DNA of 6,294 nucleotides from Verrucomicrobiota bacterium (lineage in GTDB: Bacteria; Verrucomicrobiota; Verrucomicrobiia; Verrucomicrobiales; Verrucomicrobiaceae), in contig VFKY01000010.1 in the NCBI GenBank assembly GCA_009885275.1, positions 1 to 6,294 of the forward strand. The letters are read 5' to 3'. Made by a program: the position numbers and the translations under genes. Below, piece after piece: positions 1-6,187 of this stretch. The first letter of the stretch is position 1; each line of letters opens with the position of its first letter. The notes beneath the pieces were generated by a model. It was not told the DNA's origin, made no database searches, and worked only from the letters and a program-made list of their open reading frames with translations.

Positions 1-99
1 ATTACTGCAAGAAGACTCGCGCCAAACATGGGCATGACGATACGGCGACGATAATCATCGCCTTAAGCGGGACTGAAACAGGTTGGAGGGATGGCAGTT
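1..99. other. Left-edge stretch without a supported gene
   Basis: No intact coding region is supported here. On the minus strand an open frame runs off the left edge (candidate ATGs at 35 and 29, reading MPMFGASLLAV), but it is only 11-12 codons long in this window, has no recognisable ribosome binding site and matches no family I know. It could be the start of a gene lying to the left, downstream of the TonB-receptor relic, or plain intergenic sequence. Only the adjoining sequence can tell. Confidence 0.3.
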
Positions 100-243
100 T
101 TAGAACTTGTATTCCACGCCGAAGAAGACGGAGCGCCCGTTGCCAGAAAGGAATTGCACTTGATTGAATTAACCGGCGCGATTGATAACCCCAGTGGTTG
201 CGGCGTAGTGTTCATCCGTCAGACCGTGCCACGTCATAGCTGA
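100..243 (-). pseudogene. Remnant of a TonB-dependent receptor C-terminus
   Basis: Read on the minus strand, codons up to the TAA at 100-102 give FNQVQFLSGNGRSVFFGVEYKF. This has the form of the last beta strands of a TonB-dependent outer-membrane receptor, with alternating residues and the terminal aromatic expected of BAM-assembled barrels. The same frame just upstream reads GLTDEHYAATTGVINRAG, matching the 'NLTDxxY' segment that usually sits about 30-40 residues before the end of these receptors. The two blocks are adjacent and in register but separated by an in-frame TAA at 169-171, and the frame meets another stop (TAG) at 292-294. No barrel, plug or signal peptide is present, and the PAP2_C gene begins only about 120 bp further right, so an intact receptor of 700 or more residues cannot fit. 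I therefore call it a truncated, decayed relic. The right-hand limit is approximate, since recognisable similarity fades beyond about 225. The family call rests on motif memory, not on a search. Confidence 0.62.
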
Positions 244-294
244 TATGCACTCTCTCCGATCTCTATGATCCGACGACGATGTCATGAAAAGCTA

Positions 295-339
295 GTCGCA
301 AAGGACCGAATTAACTTGGCTCCTTTGCTTCTTTGCGAC
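295..339 (-). terminator. Possible operon terminator hairpin
   Basis: GTCGCAAAG (295-303) and CTTTGCGAC (331-339) form a perfect 9-bp inverted repeat. An overlapping alternative pairs GCAAAGGA (298-305) with TCCTTTGC (321-328), a perfect 8-bp stem with a 15-nt loop. The structure begins 22 bp beyond the stop codon of the last operon gene, where a terminator would be expected. On the minus strand the first stem is followed by TAGCTTTTC, only a weak T tract, so intrinsic termination is plausible but not strong. The two mutually exclusive stems share an arm. Confidence 0.42.
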
Positions 340-360
340 GAGACATCAACCGACGTTGCT

Positions 361-1047
361 TCACCCCTGACATGCGGTCTTACTCGTGACACGATTCAAC
401 CATGCATCAACGGGTAGTGAAAGTTTCTCCACGATGAGTCCAATGAAGAGTGCTGTCACGGCTCCGGCAAAAACATCCATCGTGTAGTGTGCCCGGAGCA
501 CGAGTACGGCGCTCACTTCAAACAAGCCCAGCAGCACCGCGAGAACAACCAAGGCGGGCTTTTTCAAACGGGCAAGCTCCAGAGCGCCAAAGACCGCCAA
601 GGCAGTGTGACCAGAGAAAAAGAGGTCGTTGGAAACACCATAGGTGACGAGGAGTGTCGGCACTCCTGTGTCGTGCCAAATCATGCCTTCGATGGGTGGC
701 AAACTGATGAGAGACTGACAAATCTGGCGCAGGCTGAAGAGTAGCAGCAGGCCGAGAAAGGGACGAGCCGTGCGCCCGAAGATGGTCATGCCAATGAGGA
801 ACAATCCAAGCGCATCTATGCCTGCCGAACTGGCGATAAGCAATGCGTTCGCGTGATTGGGATGGGTATTGAGCCAGGCATTCCACGGTGCGGTCCAATC
901 GAGAATGGCATCACCGATCCCGTTAGCTCCAGCGATGGGAGATCTGGAGCCGATGAGTGATTGGGTCCAAAACCATAAGGCAAGACCGATCACGACCATA
1001 AGGAATCGGGCAACGCGGAGACGATGAGAAGTGGCGCTGGTGTTCAT
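361..1047 (-). CDS. PAP2_C / sphingomyelin-synthase-like membrane enzyme
   Basis: A 228-residue polytopic inner-membrane protein with hydrophobic segments near residues 12-31, 66-88, 94-113, 145-160, 165-184 and 190-206. Two PAP2-superfamily motifs are plain: NDLFFSGHT (140-148, His147) and HYTMDVFAG (187-195, His187 and Asp191). They match the His-His-Asp triad of the PAP2_C branch, which contains the sphingomyelin synthases. The classical first PAP2 motif (KX6RP) is missing. In its place R107 followed by LPPIEG (116-121) resembles the R...LPxPG segment of sphingomyelin synthases. Family chemistry is hydrolysis of a lipid phosphate or transfer of a phospho-headgroup between lipids; the substrate cannot be read from sequence. 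The start overlaps the acyltransferase stop by 4 bp (ATGA at 1044-1047), indicating translational coupling; the only SD-like AGGA is about 12 nt upstream. As last gene of the lipid operon it probably acts on the same lipids as its neighbours. Membership of PAP2_C is fairly sure; the exact activity is not. Confidence 0.82.
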   Translation of the reverse strand: MNTSATSHRLRVARFLMVVIGLALWFWTQSLIGSRSPIAGANGIGDAILDWTAPWNAWLNTHPNHANALLIASSAGIDALGLFLIGMTIFGRTARPFLGLLLLFSLRQICQSLISLPPIEGMIWHDTGVPTLLVTYGVSNDLFFSGHTALAVFGALELARLKKPALVVLAVLLGLFEVSAVLVLRAHYTMDVFAGAVTALFIGLIVEKLSLPVDAWLNRVTSKTACQG

Positions 1048-2273
1048 GTTGTTGGATGTTCCTGAGCAATGCCGAGCATGGATGTCAGACTGTTTCGCAG
1101 TTGATCCATAAGCGGATCGGACGGAGCTTTTTTATCCCGCACCGGATCGACTACGATCGCTTCGCCAAACTCAAACTTGATGTGAATGGGACCTGTTTCC
1201 GCAGGCGTCGCCACGCCGAGGGCTTCCTCGTAGCGCGCGACCGTTTCAATAAGTCGGAAAGGCGTTGGTGATTTACCGAGATAGTCTGGCGGAAAATGAA
1301 ATATCTGCTGGGCCACATCGATATCGTAAAGGCACTTCCAGCGGTGAGTTCGATCTTCATCGGTAACCGTGCCTGCCACGAGGTCGGGCAGGATGGCTTT
1401 CCGTAAATTTTTTACACGTTGCACGACAGACCCTTCATTGCGCCCATGCAGCCATTCTTGCTCCAATGGGGTGAGCACTTGATCAAGCAGTCGCGTGAGT
1501 CGCTCTGGTATACTGCCCGACTGAGCAGTGCCAAAATATTCGAGTTCCTTTAAAGCCAGTAAGGCGTGCCCCAGTTTCACGACCCTTTCTTGTAGGGCTA
1601 AATTATTTTGCCGTTGCCAGCTTAATTGTGTCTCAATGCGATCGAGGATGGGGTTGAGAGCTGATTCTGGATCGCCGTGAAAAGTGTAACGTATGGCCAG
1701 CGGATGAACGACCACTTTGCCGCCGGGGATTTTTTCGGCGCGTTGTTTTGCTGCGGTGCGGGCGATGAAAGACGTGCCTTCTTGAAGATGAATCAAGCGG
1801 TCATTGGTTCGAGTGATCACACCTTCGGGAAAGATCACCAGTGGTCGCTGTGCTCGTGCAATAATGTCGGTGGCCATCTTGAGTGATTCACGGTCGATGC
1901 CTTCGCGATATACGCTGAAGGCACCGAGGCGTGAAAGCAGCCATGATTGAAAGCGGCTGTTCATAAACAAATGAGCACTGGCCATCATGTGAAAGTTCTG
2001 GCCGAGAGCTTCTGTGATCAATCCCAACGCCATCGGATCACTCGGGCGCGAATGATTGGGAGCGATGATGATGCCGTGTCCAGCTTGGAGCGATGCTTCG
2101 ATCTTCTCACGTCCCACTATTTCCCATGAATGAATCCCGTGATTCTTTTTAAGATAACGCGTCAGGTAATTTCCAAACAACCATGGCCAAAAATTACCGG
2201 AGGAAGGCGGGACAAATGTATAAGCCTTCTCGCTGACAACAGAGTGGGCGGGTGCTAACGGTTTTTGTTTCAT
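1044..2273 (-). CDS. plsC: PlsC-type lysophospholipid/glycerophosphate acyltransferase
   Basis: A predicted acyltransferase that transfers a fatty acyl chain to a lysophospholipid or 1-acyl-glycerol-3-phosphate at the inner face of the membrane. I use the ATG at 2273 (409 residues). It lies 13 bp after the transporter stop and has GAGAG 6 nt upstream. The ATG at 2327 would give 427 residues but lies 41 bp inside the transporter gene. In the 409-residue numbering, the acyltransferase domain spans about 45-240: NHSRPSD gives the HX4D catalytic pair His74/Asp79, GAFSVYREG (117-125) is the second block, FPEGVITR (148-155) is the glycerol-phosphate-binding block, and VVVHPLAIRY (187-196) is the fourth. 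About 170-200 residues follow that ordinary PlsC proteins (roughly 240 residues) lack; they are helical and charged with no recognised motif. No acyl-ACP synthetase domain is present, unlike E. coli Aas. Tight spacing to both neighbours marks it as an operon member. The acyl acceptor is inferred from the LplT-like neighbour, so lysophospholipid is favoured. Confidence 0.85.
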   Translation of the reverse strand: MKQKPLAPAHSVVSEKAYTFVPPSSGNFWPWLFGNYLTRYLKKNHGIHSWEIVGREKIEASLQAGHGIIIAPNHSRPSDPMALGLITEALGQNFHMMASAHLFMNSRFQSWLLSRLGAFSVYREGIDRESLKMATDIIARAQRPLVIFPEGVITRTNDRLIHLQEGTSFIARTAAKQRAEKIPGGKVVVHPLAIRYTFHGDPESALNPILDRIETQLSWQRQNNLALQERVVKLGHALLALKELEYFGTAQSGSIPERLTRLLDQVLTPLEQEWLHGRNEGSVVQRVKNLRKAILPDLVAGTVTDEDRTHRWKCLYDIDVAQQIFHFPPDYLGKSPTPFRLIETVARYEEALGVATPAETGPIHIKFEFGEAIVVDPVRDKKAPSDPLMDQLRNSLTSMLGIAQEHPTT

Positions 2274-2286
2274 GAGCGACTCTCGT

Positions 2287-3525
2287 TTATTGGATAAATT
2301 TTCTGCGTGAGATAGCCGCATAAGCACCGGTCAACACGGCAAATCCTCCGCACACCCAGAAGACCTGTCCGGGGGTGAGATGCAGGGTTTGAAACGAGAC
2401 CCATTGTGCGCCGGAGGCGGCGAGAATCCCGACAAAGCCGAGAAGGTTTGCGGCACCTTGCACCGCACCTTTGCTTTCGGGAGCGGGTCGATGTTGTAAG
2501 ACAGCGGCGATGGGAACGATGAAGAGCCCGGCAGTGAACCCCAGTGCGACGAGAGAGACCGAGAAGCCGATGATACCAATCCCCGCAAGGCCCATGGGGA
2601 TGGTACTCAGGGCTAATCCAGCGGCGCCGATGGGTACCAAGCGATACTCGATGCGACCACGCGAAGCGTAGCCAGCGACGACACTGCCAATCCCGATCCC
2701 GAGCGCGAGGGCCCCACTGAGCAAGCCGATATGGGTTTCGCTGAGATGTAGCACATCCTTAGCGTAGATCAGAAGATTCATCTGCACGAGAGCTGCGATA
2801 AAATAGAAGCCGGTATTTCCCCAGTTAGCGCGCCACAAATCACGATCAAGCTTCATGACTTTGAGTTGTTTCCAGAGATCGGTGATGGGATTGATCCGCA
2901 ATGGACAGTCAGGATTGGCTGCTGGAACTGGGGTAATTTGTAGGCTGACGCGCCATCCGATGAAGGCAATCATCATCAGGATGAGACCAGAAACGCCCTG
3001 CATGTCGGTGAGGGATCCAGCAAAAAAAGCACCCGCCACAGTGCCGAAAATGATGCCGAGAAAGGTCAACAATTCGAGGATGCCATTGCCCCAGGAGAGT
3101 TTTTCAAGTGGCAGCACTTCTGGCAAGATGCCATATTTGGAGGGTCCAAAGATAGCGCTGTGACAGCCCATGAAAAAAATTGAAGCCAGCTCCAGAGGCA
3201 GGCTTTTCAGGGTAAGCGCGATAGCAGCGAAGAGCATGATCCCGATTTCTGTAAATTTCACATAAGTCATGATGCGTTTTTTGCTGAAACGATCCGCGAG
3301 CCATCCGCCGAGCATGGAAAACAAAATAAAGGGGGCAGCAAACAACGCGCCTGCCAGTGATACATGCAGGGTTCGTTCCGCTTCGGGCATGGGTCGGGCC
3401 AGAACGAGCAGGATGATGAGATTCTTCAAGGCATTATCACTGAAGGCATTCTGAAACTGGGTCGCCATGAGGCACCAGAAGCCGCGTTGCCAGCCAGTGA
3501 TTGAGGGGGATGATGCGTTGTTCAT
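2287..3525 (-). CDS. lplT: LplT-like lysophospholipid transporter (MFS)
   Basis: A 412-residue major facilitator superfamily protein, close to the usual length of LplT (about 400), with about 12 hydrophobic segments. The N-terminal half has FWCLMATQFQNAFSDNALKN (16-35), an MFS motif-A-like loop GGWLADRFSKKR (73-84), and SAIFGPSKYGILPE (123-136), which is highly characteristic of LplT/YgeD proteins. LplT moves lysophospholipids, chiefly lysophosphatidylethanolamine, from the outer to the inner leaflet of the inner membrane so they can be re-acylated. The gene starts 8 bp after the stop of the upstream membrane protein and ends 13 bp before the acyltransferase start. No Shine-Dalgarno sequence is evident before its ATG (upstream CCGAATAAACCAGTTC), so it may be translated by coupling. 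In many proteobacteria LplT is adjacent or fused to an Aas-type acyltransferase; here the partner is a separate PlsC-domain protein, which supports the assignment. The substrate is inferred by family and could be another lysolipid. Confidence 0.87.
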   Translation of the reverse strand: MNNASSPSITGWQRGFWCLMATQFQNAFSDNALKNLIILLVLARPMPEAERTLHVSLAGALFAAPFILFSMLGGWLADRFSKKRIMTYVKFTEIGIMLFAAIALTLKSLPLELASIFFMGCHSAIFGPSKYGILPEVLPLEKLSWGNGILELLTFLGIIFGTVAGAFFAGSLTDMQGVSGLILMMIAFIGWRVSLQITPVPAANPDCPLRINPITDLWKQLKVMKLDRDLWRANWGNTGFYFIAALVQMNLLIYAKDVLHLSETHIGLLSGALALGIGIGSVVAGYASRGRIEYRLVPIGAAGLALSTIPMGLAGIGIIGFSVSLVALGFTAGLFIVPIAAVLQHRPAPESKGAVQGAANLLGFVGILAASGAQWVSFQTLHLTPGQVFWVCGGFAVLTGAYAAISRRKFIQ

Positions 3526-3533
3526 GAACTGGT

Positions 3534-4238
3534 TTATTCGGCGTTACGACGATTGGCAAATTTATCGAGAAGTAAATGTGTGGGCAGGTAGGCCAGCGAA
3601 AATAGAGCCAGCATCCACACGATGAGGTAAGCACCCTGTGGCATCCATTGTTGCGCTTGTGCATCGTTGAGACCGAAGACGTAGTTTACATTCACCGGAG
3701 TGTTGGGGTTGGGGAGTTGAGCTCCTGCGGCAGGAAGAATAAAAAAAGCGATGAGACATAGAATCCAAGCTAGACCGGTCCAAGCCTTTAACGCGAGACG
3801 ATCATAGCCGAGACGCAGCACAAGGAATATCAGAAGAAATGGCAACCAGCCATGGAAGAGGGAAAGGCCGCGGAGGAATAGTGATTTGTTCTCATCAAAC
3901 ATGTAGGCAGTCATACCGGAATGCGCTGACCCCATCATCATCCGTATCAGTTGGAGGCCGAAATCAAGGCACCAAAAAAGCTGAGGTAAAAGAATACCTA
4001 CTGCGGCCATGGAAGCCGCGAGCCTGTCTTCTTTCCACACCGCATAGAGGGTGAGGAGGAGCGCAATGTCGCAGAAATAGAGAAAATTCGTGGGACCGTA
4101 ATTAATCCAGTAAACTGGCACCAGCACTGCGACGAACGCGGTGTAAGCGATCTTTAACCAGAGGGGGATCAGCGAAAGTGGATTAGCTTCCATGGGGGCT
4201 TGTTTCTTATTTGATGGAGCGGGTATGTTTGCTTTCAT
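3534..4238 (-). CDS. Six-helix membrane protein of unknown function
   Basis: A 234-residue protein I cannot assign to a characterised family. Hydrophobic segments lie near residues 26-44, 51-66, 73-98, 122-142, 151-170 and 202-222, indicating a polytopic inner-membrane protein without a cleavable signal peptide. Stretches that look conserved rather than merely hydrophobic are YWINYGPTNFLYFCDIALL (43-61), FWCLDF (88-93), FHGWLP (128-133), and LPNPNTPVNVNYVFG (175-189) with a nearby YLPTH (217-221). I recall similar sequences as unnamed membrane proteins in planctomycete and verrucomicrobial genomes, but could not check this. I chose the ATG at 4238; it has CAGG about 9 nt upstream. A second ATG at 4193 (residue 16) has no SD and would remove only a polar, lysine-rich leader. 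It is first in the operon, 8 bp before the lysophospholipid transporter gene, so a role in membrane-lipid handling is a guess by association. Confidence 0.8.
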   Translation of the reverse strand: MKANIPAPSNKKQAPMEANPLSLIPLWLKIAYTAFVAVLVPVYWINYGPTNFLYFCDIALLLTLYAVWKEDRLAASMAAVGILLPQLFWCLDFGLQLIRMMMGSAHSGMTAYMFDENKSLFLRGLSLFHGWLPFLLIFLVLRLGYDRLALKAWTGLAWILCLIAFFILPAAGAQLPNPNTPVNVNYVFGLNDAQAQQWMPQGAYLIVWMLALFSLAYLPTHLLLDKFANRRNAE

Positions 4239-4428
4239 GAAACCAAGCCTGTCAGGAAACTTATCTTGAGGCGAATTGATATTTCATGAAGGTGCATCGA
4301 CTTGATCAATGATCCCACCATGGGGGTTATTGGGAAGCAAGTTACAGGATAGTATGTAATTTATTGCCAGTGATCACTTTTATGCGCCACACTGAGTTCT
4401 CGCAAAACTACCCTCTTTCTTTAGCACC
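4239..4428. promoter_or_regulatory. Divergent intergenic region with candidate promoters
   Basis: This 190-bp gap lies between the start of the lipid operon (leftward) and uxaA (rightward) and must carry both promoters unless they are further upstream. A leftward sigma70-like candidate is TTGATC (plus-strand 4304-4309), a 17-bp spacer and TGAAAT (4281-4286), each box matching 4 of 6 consensus bases and giving a short leader before 4238. A rightward candidate is TTGGGA (4330-4335) with TGTAAT (4355-4360) at a rather long 19-bp spacing. Two 8-bp palindromes, TTGATCAA (4302-4309) and GTGATCAC (4370-4377), could be operator half-sites; the first overlaps the leftward -35 box. All of this is pattern matching by eye. 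Confidence 0.35.
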
Positions 4429-6075
4429 ATGCGTCCGGCACTTCGTATCCATCCGTTAGATGATCTCATCGTCGCTCTCAGACCGTTGAAAGCTGGAGGC
4501 ATTGTGACGTTGGATGATCAGAGTTACACCTTGCGTGAGGATATTGGCGCCAAACATAAATTTGCAGCACGTGACTTCGCCATAGGTGATCGAGTGACGA
4601 TGTATGGGGTGACGGTGGGGCGCACCACCCAGGCAGTGAGCGCCGGAGCCTTGGTTCATACGCACAACCTGAAACATGACACCGACGGCTTCGGGGGAAA
4701 ACAGAGTGAAGCTGTTTGGTCGCCACCGAGTGTAGCACGCTGGCAGAATCAAACGTTTGATGGTTTTAAACGGGCAGAAGGAAGATCCGGTACGGCAAAT
4801 TACTGGATCGTCATTCCTCTCGTGTTTTGCGAAAACCGTAATCTCGCCTTCATGCGTGAAGCGCTACAAACGGAATTGGGCTATCGCAAAACGGGTTCGT
4901 ATCAAGTGTTTGCCCGTAGATTGGTGGAAATGAAAAAGCGCGGAGCTACGAAATCGGAAATGGAAGCCCTTGCATTTGATTATGAGGAGGCAGCAAATCC
5001 CAAGCCGCTTTTTTCGAATGTGGATGGCATAAAATTTCTGGAACATGGTCTTGGTTGTGGTGGAACACGTCAGGATTCGGATGCTCTCTGTGCTCTGCTT
5101 GCTGGTTATATCGCCAGTCCGAATGTGGCTGGAGCTACGGTGCTCAGTCTCGGTTGTCAGCATGCGCAAGTCAGCATTCTCGAAAGCGAATTGGCAAAAC
5201 GCTGTCCGCAGTTTTCCAAGCCATTGCATATCTTTGAACAACAAAAATGTGCCTCCGAACGCGACATGATGGCACAGGCGATCAAGGCCACTTTTCTTGG
5301 TGTCACCTATGCCAATGAGTTGCACCGTGAGCCGTGTCCGCTCAGTGATCTCATCGTCGGCGTTGAGTGTGGCGGTAGCGATGGATTCTCCGGCATCTCC
5401 GCGAATCCAGTCATCGGTCATGCCGCGGACTTGCTCATTGCTCTCGGCGGCACTGCGGCACTTTCAGAATTCCCAGAGCTGTGCGGTATCGAGCAGGACC
5501 TCAGTAATCGTTGTCGCACCGCCGCACTCGCTGATCGCTTTGTGCAACTGATGCGAGCCTATGAACGCGTTGCAGAAGCTTGCGGCAGTGGTTTTGATGC
5601 GAACCCATCGCCGGGCAATATTCGCGATGGACTCATCACCGATGCCATCAAGTCCGCTGGAGCTGCCAAGAAGGGAGGCACCTCTCCTGTAACCGATGTG
5701 CTGGACTATCCCGAAATGATCACCCAACCTGGGCTTTCGCTGGTCTGCACGCCTGGCAACGATGTTGAATCAACGACCGCTCTTGCGGGTGCGGGATGTA
5801 CCGTCATGCTTTTCTCCACGGGTCTCGGCACCCCGACCGGTAATCCGATCTGTCCAACACTCAAAATTTCAACGAACACGGAACTCGCCAAGCGGATGTC
5901 AGACCTTATCGACTTTGATGCAGGCCCTGTCATCACGGGAGAAAAATCCGTAGAACAGATGGGAGAAGAGATGCTGGAAATCACCATTGCTACCGCGAGT
6001 GGACGTTATACCCCAAAAGCCGTTGCGTTAGGTCAAGACGACTTTCTTCCATGGAAACGCGGTGTATCGCTTTAG
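4429..6075 (+). CDS. uxaA: Altronate dehydratase, long form (UxaA family)
   Basis: A cytoplasmic 548-residue enzyme predicted to dehydrate D-altronate to 2-keto-3-deoxy-D-gluconate in the isomerase branch of galacturonate breakdown. The N-terminal SAF domain covers about 12-83 and ends in the metal-binding-type HTHN (77-80). TFDGFKRAEGRSGTANYW (109-126) matches the conserved 'GYxRxDGRxGTxNY' start of the catalytic part. Further signatures are HGLGCGGTRQDSD (206-218), SPNVAGATVLSLGCQ (230-244), ECGGSDGFSGISANP (313-327), PGNDVESTTALAGAGC (442-457) and FSTGLGTPTGNPICPTLKISTN (462-483). Family members use Fe2+ or Mn2+. E. coli UxaA is about 495 residues; the extra length falls mainly at about 145-200, as in other long-form members. 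The ATG at 4429 is the only reasonable start, because the frame closes with TGA shortly upstream and no GTG or TTG lies between. It has no Shine-Dalgarno sequence. No other hexuronate gene is in the window. Galactarate dehydratase (GarD) or another sugar-acid dehydratase is possible, but the two-part UxaA layout favours altronate. Confidence 0.88.
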   Translation: MRPALRIHPLDDLIVALRPLKAGGIVTLDDQSYTLREDIGAKHKFAARDFAIGDRVTMYGVTVGRTTQAVSAGALVHTHNLKHDTDGFGGKQSEAVWSPPSVARWQNQTFDGFKRAEGRSGTANYWIVIPLVFCENRNLAFMREALQTELGYRKTGSYQVFARRLVEMKKRGATKSEMEALAFDYEEAANPKPLFSNVDGIKFLEHGLGCGGTRQDSDALCALLAGYIASPNVAGATVLSLGCQHAQVSILESELAKRCPQFSKPLHIFEQQKCASERDMMAQAIKATFLGVTYANELHREPCPLSDLIVGVECGGSDGFSGISANPVIGHAADLLIALGGTAALSEFPELCGIEQDLSNRCRTAALADRFVQLMRAYERVAEACGSGFDANPSPGNIRDGLITDAIKSAGAAKKGGTSPVTDVLDYPEMITQPGLSLVCTPGNDVESTTALAGAGCTVMLFSTGLGTPTGNPICPTLKISTNTELAKRMSDLIDFDAGPVITGEKSVEQMGEEMLEITIATASGRYTPKAVALGQDDFLPWKRGVSL

Positions 6076-6187
6076 ATCGAATGCCGTTGAAATCCGTGAG
6101 GTTCTTGAGCCTATCAACAGCTATGCCAATGATAATTACCGGAGTCTCGTACGGTATTACTTTCAGGGTTTGGACGGAGCACGTTAT
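6076..6187. other. Convergent intergenic gap without a clear terminator
   Basis: This is the gap between the converging 3' ends of uxaA and the cytochrome-like gene. Only weak inverted repeats are visible: AGGTT/AGCCT (6099-6112, 5-bp stem including one G-U pair) and TACCG/CGGTA (6137-6156, 5-bp stem, 10-nt loop). Neither is followed by a T tract, so termination here is probably Rho-dependent or uses a signal I cannot see. Confidence 0.4.

Noticed and set aside
1..35. Possible start of a minus-strand gene (MPMFGASLLAV) running off the left edge
   Set aside because: Only 11-12 codons are visible, with no ribosome binding site and no family match; it cannot be told from chance.
518..898. 126-codon minus-strand frame overlapping the PAP2_C gene in another register
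   Set aside because: It is a shadow of the PAP2_C gene, which carries the conserved motifs; the translation looks random.
2274..2327. Earlier ATG (2327) for the acyltransferase, adding 18 residues
   Set aside because: It would overlap the transporter gene by 41 bp and the added residues are not typical of the family. The ATG at 2273 has a GAGAG at good spacing and sits just after the transporter stop.
4864..5421. Long minus-strand open frame (185 codons) antisense to uxaA
   Set aside because: It lies wholly inside a strongly conserved gene on the other strand, and its translation shows no domain-like pattern.
6099..6156. Two weak inverted repeats between uxaA and the cytochrome-like tail
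   Set aside because: The stems are only 5 bp with no T tract, so a terminator call is not supported.
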